The notes under the pieces were generated by a model. That model worked only from the letters and a program-made list of their open reading frames with translations, was not told the DNA's origin and ran no database searches. Of a stretch of DNA of 64,000 bases, positions 35,171-46,295 are shown in pieces. This stretch comes from Simmondsia chinensis. Lineage: Eukaryota; Streptophyta; Magnoliopsida; Caryophyllales; Simmondsiaceae. Position 1 is the first letter of the stretch. The number at the start of each line of letters is the position of its first letter. The translations under genes and the position numbers were made by a program. Where the stretch lies: NCBI GenBank assembly GCA_018398585.1, contig JAGTTD010000012.1:21275036-21339035 (forward strand), in the 5' to 3' direction.

Positions 35171-37081
35171 TTTTGGGATTAGTGTCCTAAAAACCCAATT
35201 AGTTAGCTTTAAATATTAAATAAATAAAATTATTTCATTTATTTATTGTTTAAATATTTTTTATAAGTCAAATATGCATGTAATTATTTTTCTAAAACGT
35301 TCCATGAGATAGATATAGTCCAAGATTCCATGTCAGGTTTGGTTTAAGTAGTCAATGAGATTGAGCCACAGATAGACTTAAATCAAATTAGTGATATGTT
35401 GTCAAAGTATATGTTCGTAGTCGGTGATGAGTTTGGACAACTTGTCTGATAGGACTATAATGTGATACTTTAGATGACTTGTCTTGGTCATGTGGATAGG
35501 GATCCAAAAGTATTATCTTGGTGTTGTCTATATGATTCGAACACTGAGCAGGACCTAAATTAGTTGTTTCATTACTGTATCATAAATAATTAATTCTGTA
35601 AGAGCATAACTCTAAATCCAGAAAATAGTCTAAACTTGTGCATGAATTGTTCGTTGCCTTAATGTACCAAAAAAATAAGTCAAGGTGTGTTGGCTTAAAT
35701 CTTACGTGCATTGGTTAAAAGCATAAAGTGTAGCGGGAACAGTTATTTTAAGTGGAATCTATCGTCTTTAACGAGATAAGAATGTCCCCTAGTTGATTCA
35801 CAAATATACAAACAGATTTAAGAATCTTTGGCCAAAGTATTCCATGTGTTTAACATTTGAAATCAGTATAGAAATTGTTTTCAATATTATTAAATTGATC
35901 TAAAAGGGCGAGTCAGGAACTACGGTGAAAGATGTGAGAAAATTTGTGATGGTAGTGAAAGTTATTTTTCCTCACGGATATCTAATAGAAGGGTTGATTG
36001 GCACAATAAAAGTCATTTGGAAGTTATTAAATAGATATATTTAATTCTAGAGTGCTATAATATTTATTTAGAGTAATTAAATACTTCCAAATGATAATCA
36101 ATGTTATCAAGTATTGATAATTAGATTTGACTCATTTGGAGCTAGAATTAAGTTGTCCATGAGGTCCCTCTACAAGCCCCTCTAGGTACACCGGTTGAAA
36201 ATATTTAAAATGAATTCATGAGATGAATAAATTAATTTTGCTAAACATAATTCATAAGATGAATAAATTTATTCTACCAAATAATATTCATAGATAAATT
36301 TTATACATGTTAAAATTAAAAAAAAACAATTCAAATTGCACAAACCTCAACCGGTGCCTCTTAGTCATGCCCAACGTGCGCACGACGCATTTCGCACACA
36401 TGGTAGTATCAGGGTGAAAAGAGATGGACAGATGAGGAGCTTCGGCGTGTCAAGGCGTGGGGACTATCAGTGTACAACACTGTTGGCCAATAATGGAGCA
36501 ACACGTGGCAGTTAAATGCTATTTTAAACAGGTTTTTTGCGAGGTAATGCGATGTCATTCAAATGATTTTAAACGCGTTTCTTTCTTTTTTTTTTAGGAA
36601 ACCCACATCAACAAAATACAATACTTTCTACCGAATAGACTATTATAAATGGGGACTTTTGGATTCAATTTGGCTAACCAAAAATTCTCTTAAAAATATG
36701 GTTTTTAAAAAATTAAAAAAGGAGGAATTTCTCTCTAAAATTCTTCCCAATAAATATTTTTCTTGTAGCCCATACTTCGGGTGTCAAGGGGTTATTGCCG
36801 AGAAGATCTCAAGGTCATAATAATTCCTCCTTATAACAATTACGGTCTATAATCCGAGTATTTTTTATAACTATTCTTTTAAAGCTTTCCTTCAATTTTA
36901 ACAATTTTATTTATGCTTTTAGTTCAATGTTTATTATGCATTAATATTCTATGTTCGTTATGTATATATTAGACTAGAAGTCCTTTAGATTAAAAATTAT
37001 AGAATTTTAAAGTTATTTTTACTGCGCCTAATCAAACCAATCTAGGAAAAATTTAGTTTCTGAAATTAAATTTTCCCAACA
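35171..37081 (+). repeat. Solo LTR of the Copia-2 family
   Basis: 1911 bp, in reverse orientation to the Copia-2 LTRs. The ends are TTTTGGGATTAG (one change from TGTTGGG) and TTTCCCAACA. It is flanked by a perfect 5-bp TSD, GCCTT (35166-35170 and 37082-37086). A single LTR with an intact TSD indicates loss of the interior by LTR-LTR recombination. The 85-codon plus ORF at 36563-36820 has no family resemblance. Confidence 0.93.
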
Positions 37082-37086
37082 GCCTT

Positions 37087-37205
37087 CCCTTGGCTGAGCC
37101 GGGTGTGCTTCAATGGTTGCCACCAGCCAACAGACCTACCCCTCAACTATGTAGCCATCAAAGAAGCCTGCTTGTGCTCTGGAACCTCCTTGAACTCACG
37201 CACCT
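37087..37205 (-). pseudogene. Gypsy-2 gag fragment, upstream of the solo LTR
   Basis: The minus-strand translation includes a GWWQ segment and runs into QGKA. Joined across the TSD it continues into KIETWKKMKK of the piece at 34741-35170, as gag normally does. Right of ~37205 the gag signal fades. Confidence 0.65.
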
Positions 37206-38170
37206 ATGTTTGCTTCTTTTTGTCTGTTTAGTGTGTGTGTGGTCACTGTAAATATAAAATCATACAGACATGCAAAAATGGAACTTGTAGCGACGTGGGA
37301 GTTAGCCAAAATTCTTGACAGCACGTGTTTGACCTCAACAAATCACCTTTTAAAAGGGGTGGTACTTTTGGTGAATCCAACTTGCAATATTAATGTAGAT
37401 TCTATACATGCTCCAATTAGGGAGACTTTTATATGTTTTTATAGATTTTTTAAGTTCAATATTTGGACATAAATTTAAAGGGATATGAACATGGGTCAAG
37501 TGGCAGTTAGGGTTACTGAGCTAAGCTCACAGACATCTTTCCTTAAACACCTAAAAGCTGGGAACTGGGGTGAAAACAAACTCAAGAACTCAGCAATCCA
37601 CTTACAAGCTTAAGTTAATCAAATTTTTTGGCGTGGCACCATTGACTTAAGATTAAAATGACGAGTTCATACTTAAAACCCGAAATTCTATATTGCCTTC
37701 GAATCAAGCAAGTCAAAAGTATGCTACGCTATGCTAAACTCGGCCGAGTTATGCTACCATAGGTAGAAAGCGCAAGTGTATAGCAAAGAAAACTTTGAAG
37801 AAGTTTTACATGGTGATGCTGAACACTTGACTACTCCAATAGTGTCTCGTGTTTATAGAAAAATTAAATAACTGCTACATCCTACAATCTTGGAGCATCT
37901 TCCCCATGCCTACCTTAATTCTTGTTTGGCGTGCAGAATGGAGTTGATCGTGCCTTGAAAACATGTGCTGGAGAGTATTTATGGAAGCCTTAGAGTCCCT
38001 TCCAGGTGCCCCCACCTTCATTTGGATTATACTTAACGCCCACGCTCCTTGATATACCCATAAAATAAGTGCCTCGAGCTTCAGAACTACTTTTCTTGCA
38101 GCCTTTTGAGAAATCACTTGAGCTCAAGTCTACATTTCCCCATCAACCATCTTAAGAGGTTGTCATTCCT
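37206..38170. other. Unassigned DNA inside Gypsy-2
   Basis: No supported gene or terminal repeats. It lies between two Gypsy-2 gag pieces, so it is either very decayed gag or an unrecognised insertion. The 80-codon minus frame at 37875-38117 has no recognisable domain. Confidence 0.4.
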
Positions 38171-38173
38171 TAA

Positions 38174-38758
38174 GGGTGCGTTTGGTTTAGCTTATTTCAG
38201 CTTATCTTTTTTCAACTTATTTGTTTCTATAAGATTCATCCAATTAAGGTATGTATTTTTTTACAGTGAAGTATTTCGTTATGTTGTGTAGAAAGATCTT
38301 TTTTATAGAATAAAGTGTTTGGATTTAAGTTTAAAAAAGAAACTTATCTATTATAATCACAAAAATAACTTAATATTATAAATCAATTAACATAGTAGGT
38401 AGGAGAGAATCGTGATAATAGTTGGTCATGTTAGTAGAGGGTAGTGAGTGTAGCGACCCATGGACATAAAAAGGGTGGTGATAGGAGGGGTGGTGGTAAA
38501 CAAGTAAAGGTACATCATAATGGTGAAAACTTAATGTCAATATAGTTTTTTTTAAAGCATTTTTTTGAAATAAGCTATGAAAAGATTCATTTTTGTATCT
38601 TTTTCTGCTTAATTGTAAGACAGTTTTTTCATCTTTCTGTTTAAACTATGAAAAAGATGCAAAAAAAAGATCTTTTCTTTCAACCAAACGCAAGCCATAT
38701 AGTCAAGTAGATCTTTTTCACACCTTTAAACTGTTAAAAAGTTGAACCAAATGTAGCC
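38174..38758. mobile_element. MITE, probably PIF/Harbinger (Tourist-like)
   Basis: 585 bp with imperfect terminal inverted repeats GGGTGCGTTTGG / CCAAATGTAGCC and TAA on both sides (38171-38173, 38759-38761), the usual 3-bp Harbinger TSD. Subterminal AAGATCTTTTT words recur in inverted orientation. No coding capacity. It is inserted in the Gypsy-2 gag region. A hAT-type MITE is the alternative, since that group shares the TGCGTTTGG motif. Confidence 0.65.
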
Positions 38759-38761
38759 TAA

Positions 38762-39322
38762 GGGATTTTACTCACTTAGGCAACTGGACTTGAGACACTG
38801 TTATCTTAATATTTAAAGGCTAAACATTCCTCGAGGATGGCTTCACGTGGTCGTCACGTGCCCTTTAGCTTCGAAACGGTATCATTCCAACTCCCTCGAG
38901 TTTGGGTGTAAACAGCCTCTTCAATGGAGGCTAACCATTCCTAGAACTCCTCGGGGTAGTCTTCCACCATGAAACTCCAGAATCTCAATCTGAATCTCAA
39001 ACTCCCACTGCCGATCTTCTAGTATTAAGAAACACCATTCGTCCTTTCTCTTCTAATGTGTCGCCCTTGAGTGCCAATCCTATCAAACGGATTGTTGAAG
39101 GTTTTTTTAGAACCGTCCTCTCCCACCACATTTGGTGGTTGTTGAGACTGAGCCGTCTAGTTGGGTGAAGCACCTAATTGCTCCAAACTCGGCTCGATAT
39201 TCCGGAATCTCTTGGCCATCTCCTTGAACCTCCTTTCCGTCTGGTGTTGAAGGTCTCTCTCGTACACAACTTCGACGGTGGCAAAAATCTGTCATCCATG
39301 GGCCATCACGGATACGATCTGA
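38762..39322 (-). pseudogene. Gypsy-2 gag N-terminal region and leader
   Basis: Between the primer-binding site (39323) and the MITE, minus-strand frames show RFKEMAKRFRNIEPSLEQLG and QSQQPPNVVGEDG, followed by an acidic/Trp segment, typical of Gypsy gag N-termini. Frames shift repeatedly. The 82-codon frame at 39107-39355 is partly a shadow. Confidence 0.55.
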
Positions 39323-39727
39323 GCTTTGATACCAACTGATAATGCCACAAGACAATTAGTTGGAAACGGAAGGACTCAACAGCTTTCCTTTAATTTCTAT
39401 TACAAAAGGTAAGAGAAACAAAGGAAAATTTTCTCAGTATTGGTTCCCTTAACTAGAGAACAAGAAGGGGACACAAAACTATAAATTTAAATTGAGGAAA
39501 AATTGCCTAACCCTAACTATCCAGCCTCCTTTTATAGAGGAGTTTTTCTAACTATGCTTAAAGTCTTAAATAAATCAAGATAAATAAAAAGAACAAAATA
39601 GTTTCATCTAAACATGTCTCCTCTCTAAAAATAAAAGCAAATATACCTATTATGCATTATCCTCATTGCCCGATCTACTTATCCGTCTAAAATACGGGAT
39701 GCATCATAACCTCACCACGACATATCA
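39323..39727 (-). repeat. Gypsy-2 5' LTR (39337-39727) with primer-binding site (39323-39334)
   Basis: On the minus strand a 391-bp LTR runs TGATATGTCG...GGCATTATCA and is followed after two bases by TGGTATCAAAGC, a primer-binding site of initiator tRNA-Met type. A TATAAAAGG TATA box lies near 39530 on the minus strand, giving an R/U5 portion to its left. This fixes the right end of the oldest element in the nest. Its 3' LTR must be left of the window or lost. Confidence 0.85.
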
Positions 39728-40216
39728 ATCCCTCATAGAGAATGAGGAACTTAGGGCCGGTTCTTTTCCTTTTGAATAAATTATGCAATGTATTTGTGTC
39801 TTCTGTCATCACCAATGATTGCAAGTGAAAATTTTATTTCCTTTATTTATCTATACTTGTTTATCTATACCTGTATCTTATGAGTTTTTACCCTACTATG
39901 AATCCAGCTGGCTGTACACTTGGGCGTATTTTAATTCATTGGCCTTCATCAGTTGAAATTAGGGATGTTTAGATGCCCCTACGAAAATATAAAAATAGAA
40001 CTAAGCCAATTAACCCGATCTTTCTACAATGATAACTCCCTTTGAACAAACTATTTCCCTATTATAAAAAGCACATTCAACCATGCAATCCCATGCCATC
40101 ACTTCTCATTTCTTGTCCTTGTTCCTATTCAACATTACTTGTAGAAATTTTCCAGGACAAGGCTGCCTAAGAACACTTCATCTAGAGGCCAAAGGCGGCG
40201 ACTTCTACGACAAGTG
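39728..40216 (+). promoter_or_regulatory. Extensin 5' flank and leader, TATA box near 40061-40070
   Basis: Between the Gypsy-2 LTR and the ATG. ATTATAAAAA at 40061-40070 is a good TATA box about 150 bp upstream of the start codon; a pyrimidine-rich stretch follows at 40095-40130. No other gene is seen. Confidence 0.55.
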
Positions 40217-41348
40217 ATGAGAGTTCACCGTGGCGACCCCTCTCAGGGTCATCTGTCACCACCTCTACTGCTGGCTTTGATGGTTGTCGTTATTTCATGC
40301 AGTATAAACTTGGTGATGGCCGATTCTTACTCATATTTTTCGAGCCCACCTCCACCAAATTATGGGTATGCCTCACCACCACCTCTTCCGTATATGTACA
40401 GGTCTCCATCACCGTCATATTACTACCAGTTGCCACCACCGCCATACTACTATAAATCTCCTCCACCACTCTCACCATCACCGCCTCCAGAGTACTATTA
40501 CAAGTCACCTCCACCTCCTTCACTGTCGCCACCACCACCGTACTATTACATGTCTCCTCCACCACCATCCCCATCTCCGCCACCTCTATACTACTACAAG
40601 TCTCCTCCACCTCCCGAGTATTCTCCTCCTCCTCCCTACTACTATAAGTCCCCACCACCGCCCTCATACTCCCCATCCCCAAAATACTACTATCAATCCC
40701 CACCGCCACCAGCATACTACTACAAGTCTGCACCACCACCCTCATATTCATCTCCGCCAACTTACTACTATAAGTCTCCACCTCCTCCAACTTACTATTA
40801 CAAATCTCCACCACCACCCTCATACACTCCTCCGCCGAAATACTACTATACCTCTCCACCGCCTCCCTCATACTCACCTTCTCCAAAATATTCCTATACC
40901 TCTCCACCACCACCGATTTACTACTACAAATCTCCGCCACCACCACTTCATTATTACAAGTCACCACCACCACCAACATACTCTCCATCTCCGAAATACT
41001 ATTACAAGTCTCCACCGCCACCGCCACCTTCATACTCTCCTACCCCAAAATTCTACTATAAATCTCCTCCCCCGCCAGTTTACTACTACAAATCTCCACC
41101 GCCACATTCGTACTCTCCAACACCACTCTACTACTACAAGTCTCCTCCGCCGCCCTCATACTATTACAAGTCTCCACCTCCTCCTACTTACTACTACAAG
41201 TCCCCTCCACCAACTTACTCTCCCCCCACTTATTGCCCTCCACCAGTACACTACCATAAGATTGTGAAAGTAGTTGGTAAAGTTTACTGTTTCAGATGCT
41301 ATGACTGGTAATACCCCAAAAAGTCTCATGACAAGAAGCATCTTGAAG
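40217..41348 (+). pseudogene. Extensin-Ole e 1 chimeric cell-wall protein, exon 1 (stop at 41309)
   Basis: The ATG at 40217 gives a hydrophobic signal peptide (about residues 15-34, LLLALMVVVISCSINLVMA), then ~300 residues of SPPPP/SPPP blocks alternating with YYYKSPPPP and YSYTSPPPP, the hydroxyproline-arabinosylated and Tyr-crosslinkable motifs of extensins. The protein would be secreted and insolubilised in the wall. The end (VVGKVYCFRCYDW) is the start of a Pollen Ole e 1 domain, cut by TAA at 41309-41311. After the TAA the frame continues YPKKSHDKKHLE exactly as in homologues, then a donor GAAG|GTATAA at 41348/41349. So the TAA looks like a mutation inside a longer gene. If used, it yields a 364-residue extensin without the Ole e 1 domain. 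Confidence 0.85.
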
Positions 41349-42721
41349 GTATAATATTTCATCTTGATGACTTTTTATCTCAAAAAAATAACCTTATGCC
41401 TGCTCTGTTTTAAAAAATACCCTATATGAAATTTTGTTTTGTGGACAAAAAAGTCCAAAGGCAAGATATATTTATTACAATGAAAATTGATAGCTGACAG
41501 AGTAGGAGGGGTTCTCATAACCCAGTCAGAGGGAACAAAATGCCCCTCAATATGCAACTTGGCCACCTCATAGGCCCTTAAATTAGCAACCCTACTGACC
41601 CTGTATGAAATTTGTAACAAGCTAATTCGAAAAAATACATGCTTACATAACTAAAACGGACACTTAAACTCTTCAACTGCTATAAAAAAAAAATACTTCC
41701 GTGAATAACAAAATTGTCCTATATAACACAGTTATGTTTAAATGGGTCCATCGGCATGCATGAGAGTTTATTTAGGGCTTATATTTTATGCATGCTGAAA
41801 AAATTAAGAAAAAGTTCGAAAAATATTGTATTTTCTGGATGTCAATTGAGTAAAGTACGAAGGAAAATGCTTCCTTGAACTCGGCAAAGGATTCCTCACT
41901 ATAAAATTTGAAATTTTGTGGAGCATCTAGGATTAATAATAATTTACTTTGGTAATGTTACTGTCAGAGATAACTGTATACCCAATTCCTCGTTACCCAA
42001 AAAAATGAATTGTGACCCTATAGTAGGCTTTAACTTGGCAGTTATAATATCCTCTTGCCCCACTCAATCTCATAGGTTCAATTTTCAATAGTAAATGAAC
42101 TAACGTGGTCCTCAGTTCCTAATTTTTGTTGTTGCAAAGAATCCAACCTAGTATCTTTTAGAACATTACAAACATCCCAGTATGATAATACTTAACTATC
42201 CCCGAACTGTTAATAAAATTCTTTCAATAACATATAATTTATTTTGTTGTCTAGGCATTTCATGGCTAATTTGTAATTGTTTTTTGAAAACTGATAAATC
42301 CTGTTAAATTGTTTGATTTATGATACTAACAAAAATATCTGTCTATGGTTATATATATAACTTATTTGTTTTTTTTTTTTTTTTTGGATAAAAAATTATA
42401 TAGCCCGTATGATTGAATTTATGAATTTAACTTGATCTGTGAGTGCGAACATCTACCAATGAACTGACTTTGATCACAGCAAGAAGTAACAGAAACCCAC
42501 AACATGAATATGGCACAATTCTTTCTTATTCGAATCCGATATGATATATCAATTTTATAGTAAATTGAGAAAATTAATATGTTCACTTTGTTTCTCTATT
42601 ACATTCAAAAAGTTTGTTGTAATTAAATTATTAGTACAATAATTGAATATTTCCCTAATGTTTGTGTGTTAAGATCGATGCTCAAGATGAGTGTCATGGA
42701 TCATGCAAATGTTTAGATACT

Positions 42722-43745
42722 TAGGCTCCGTTTCTTTTGACGGAAAAGTAAAATCTAGGAATTGATTTTTCTTCGGAAAAGGTTTTCTAAGGAAATATAA
42801 TTTCCAAGTGGGGTTTTCCGTTGTTTGTTTCAAAAGAAAAACTTCATTCCACATTGTGATGTCTTCTTGTGTGTTTAAAAAAAATATTTTTCATCAATCA
42901 TTTTATATCTTGTTATAGGATAATATAAGTAACAATACAATATATATGAATTAACAAAAACAAAAAAGAAAAGTTAACTATTAAAGTTGTATAAATTAGA
43001 AAAACTGTTTTTTAAGTATTTTAAAATTTGAACATTTATCATCTAAATATCCTGTCATTTTAATATATACAATGAGGTGCTCTGAGATAAGAAATTTCAT
43101 CACTTGTGTAAATACTGTGTTAAAATTTGGTGAATTTTTATTAAAATTCAGCTAATTTCTACCAAAAAACTGATATAATATAAATTATGATCATATTATC
43201 AAAATGTTTTCCACTTTCTAACAAAAATTACTTATATATTATCAAAAAAATATGTCATATTAGCATTTTTAGACAAAAAAAATTACCGTATTATGATAGA
43301 GGATTTACATAGATTGTTGTTTTTTATTTAAAATCTATTAAATTTTGGTAAAAGATACCGGATTCATAAGAAAATTTTTAAACTTCAGGGTACATTATTG
43401 TATATTATTAAAATAACATAGTATCTATGTAATAATAGGGCACCTAGATAATTTTCTTGTATAATATTATATAACAATTCAACTTGATTAAAATTGTTCT
43501 GATTCAACTATAACAAAGTAACATCCAAGCTACTTTTAATTATTCGGTCTAATTCTTGTCCGATATTGTGACGTTAAATGTCTATAGTCTAATTTGGTTT
43601 ATTTTGATTCAGTCTAGATTTGCATGATTATTACTATGAAAGTTTCTGGGCCACTTAGAATCATGACTTCCCTCGTTTAGAAAGGGAAGTCATTTTCCCT
43701 CAGTGGAAGAAAAAAGTTTTCCGTAAGTCAAAGACGCGCCAAACA
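42722..43745. mobile_element. Possible MITE
   Basis: Left GGCTCCGTTTCTTTTGACGG and right end complement GGCGCGTCTTTGACTTACGG are similar inverted termini about 1 kb apart, and both adjoin GGAAAA/TTTTCC-rich subterminal repeats. No convincing TSD is seen and there is no coding content. Weak call. Confidence 0.35.
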
Positions 43746-43984
43746 ATTAAAAAAAAAAAAATTACTTCCTAAATTGTGATTTTTCTCTAAATAAGTGGAG
43801 TATTAAAGTCCAAAACAATAAAGAACAATTTTAAGTCGATGAATTTTAGGTCAAAGTAAAGGTTCCAAAAGTCTACAGATTAGGTAACAGCGATGGTTTC
43901 AGAATTAGTAGTGGTTGCAATGATTTGAGTCTTTTTCTGGAGGCTACTTTACTTAGTATGGATAAAGCTCATATAAGGATTAGG

Positions 43985-44464
43985 TGTTAGAATTTTGGAG
44001 TTAATTGATTGGGTTAGCCTGATAAAATAATTACGAAAGCTCGGTCTGTTACTATATAAAATAAGACTAAATCGCCTTATGTATTGTGTTCAGCCCATTG
44101 TGACATATGGGCTTGGGGTGGACTATTAAAAGCCCAGTTGAACATATGGGCCTGTGATGGGTTAGGCCCAAATGTTGTCTATATAAAGATATCACCCCTT
44201 CCCCACAATGATGAATAATATATATATTCATACATCATGCTCCCCTAATCATGAACCAAGGAAAGTGTTAGAGAAATTTTCCATCCTTTCTCTTTTCCCT
44301 ATTGGTCGATATCATTGAGGGTGAAAGGAAGTGCGTCTCAGGCTTAACAGCCGGTAATATTGGATGGATCAACAATTATGGATGTGAATAGTACGTTCAG
44401 ATCTCTTATACTTTATTTAATTTGGTGTTATAATCTCTATCATGTATAAACGATTAATCTTACA
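43985..44464 (+). repeat. Solo LTR (unclassified) in the extensin intron
   Basis: 480 bp beginning TGTTAGAATT and ending TTAATCTTACA, flanked by a perfect 5-bp TSD TTAGG (43980-43984, 44465-44469). It contains a TATATAAAG TATA box near 44180. These are the features of an LTR left after recombination. The superfamily cannot be told without an interior. Strand is inferred from the TATA box. Confidence 0.8.
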
Positions 44465-45834
44465 TTAGGTACATAGTACATATATGGCTAAAGTGGACTC
44501 TATGGATAAATATATGACTATACAGTAGCATTACTATATAGAGAGCTTATAAATTTGCAACGAGTAGCATTATTAATCTTCACCTACCACTTAAACGTTT
44601 GTGATATTTGGTCTTTAACATAATATAAAAGAGTCTTGTTGACTAATAAGTCACAAGTTAGAATTCCAACAATCCTTTCAACTACAACATAATTTGAGCA
44701 CAAAGTATAAGGTGAATCTATACAATATTCATGCTCCAACTCCTATAAGCATTTGCATAAGAGGACATCGTAAAATATAAAACATTCGTGGATCTTCACT
44801 CATAAATTTAAACTTTTGAAATGATAGGTTCATTAAGGAAAAAAGTGAAAAAAAATTAGTTCATTGACACTTTTCATGAAAAGAAAATTTTATCTTTTTT
44901 TGTTTTTAATACTTGAATAATATCTTTAAATATTATATACTCAATTTTATTGAATGAGTGTGTCCATAACGTTCTTTAAGACGTTATTATTAATAAAGCA
45001 AAAAAAAAATTTATTATTATCATAACAATAATGTGACATGTAATTAATAATAATTATAAATTTTTATAAGGCTGCTATAACTTTAACATTTTGTTCCAAT
45101 AATATCATTATCATCTTATCGGTTGGTATTGAGACTGGATGCAGCAAACTTGGATGCCACTGCAATGATCAGTTGAACCCAGCCCTTTGACTTATATCCC
45201 TCAGCATTCGCAAATTATTTGTTCCATTTATCTACAACTCATATTCCAAGAATTAAAGGCATATATAATCCTGCATAGTCGTGATTTTAGACAAGTTCTT
45301 ATAATAAAACGAGATCTTTGGATTAACTATAACATATATAAATCGTAATACACCAAACCCTCATCAAATTAAAATTTGACCAAACAACAAGAATTAAAAA
45401 TTAAAATCTTTTTTTGTTTCATTCTTTTATTTTTATTTTTTTTTGACAAAAGGCTGTAGTAATGCACTAAACCCTTAACAAATTGAAATGTCTCTAATTT
45501 CATCATTTGTAAAATATATTATTTAATATAACTTAATTAATTTAAGTAAAACTCGGTGTTTTGATGCATTTATATTCAAAACACGGCTTTTCATGTGATG
45601 AAAAGTTAACGGTGTCAGCAATAGTGTAATGTTGAAATTTTTTTGAACAATTTAGGTATGACTTTGAAATTTTGAAAAAGTTAGGTGATTTTCTGAAATT
45701 GTATCTATTACATAGGTAATTTTTAGTGAAAAAAAAAAACTCAAAAACAAATCCTTATAAAAATAATTTATAAATTAAAAACTTCATTATAATTAATTTC
45801 AATTTTAGAATTCCAATTTAAAAATATGGAGACA

Positions 45835-46158
45835 GCAGATTGTCTCTATTCCGTCTCAATTAGTGACGGATTAGAGATGGAAAGTCGCCGTCTAAATCCG
45901 CTTCTATTTGGAGATGGAATAGAGACTGAGCTTTCCGTCTCTAATCTCTATCACAAATAAACAGAGACGGCGACTTTCCATCTCTAATCTGCTTCTATTT
46001 GGAGATGGAATAGAGACGAAGCTTTCCGTCTCTAATCTCTGTCACAAATCCTGCGAATCCGTCTCTAAATATATTACGTCTCTTCCTCGTCTCTAAATTT
46101 GTGACGTGCTTGTGCCATCTCTAAATTTCCGTCTCTAAATGTGTGTTTTCTAGTAGTG
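45835..46158. mobile_element. CACTA-type transposon terminus with subterminal repeats
   Basis: It ends TTTTCTAGTAGTG at 46158, whose complement CACTACTAGAAAA is the classic CACTA terminus. The preceding ~300 bp are packed with AGAGATGG / CCGTCTCTAAT words in both orientations, including a perfect 21-bp inverted repeat (45873-45893 and 45965-45985) and a duplicated ~65-bp block (about 45898-45959 and 45989-46050). Dense subterminal repeats are where CACTA transposases bind. The opposite end was not found, so this may be a truncated or short non-autonomous copy. Confidence 0.7.
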
Positions 46159-46295
46159 ACTGTTTTTATTCCGGTGACAAGTTACACGTATAATTTTTAA
46201 TAGAACGTTAACTTTTGACAAAAAGGAAGATAACGAACTAAATGAACAAGCCGCAGTTACGAGTCCATAATAATTTGTGTCCTATGGTGGAATAG

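Larger units (their letters stand above)
41349..46295 (+). other. 4.9-kb intron of the extensin-Ole e 1 gene
   Basis: Bounded by GT (41349) and AG (46294-46295). Phase-1 joining restores HLEG-AVVE across the junction. The acceptor has a weak pyrimidine tract. The intron is AT-rich and holds a solo LTR (43985-44464), a CACTA-like terminus (about 45835-46158) and a possible MITE (42722-43745). No ORF inside has support. Its length is probably due to these insertions (inference). Confidence 0.75.

Noticed and set aside
36563..36820. 85-codon plus ORF
   Set aside because: Within the solo LTR; chance frame in AT-rich sequence.
40290..41033. 247-codon ORF on the minus strand and the 301-codon plus ORF at 40362-41267
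   Set aside because: Both are alternative frames of the repetitive SPPPP/YYYK coding sequence.
40300..41230. CRISPR-like or satellite array
   Set aside because: The periodicity is the codon-level repeat of extensin SPPPP motifs, in frame throughout.
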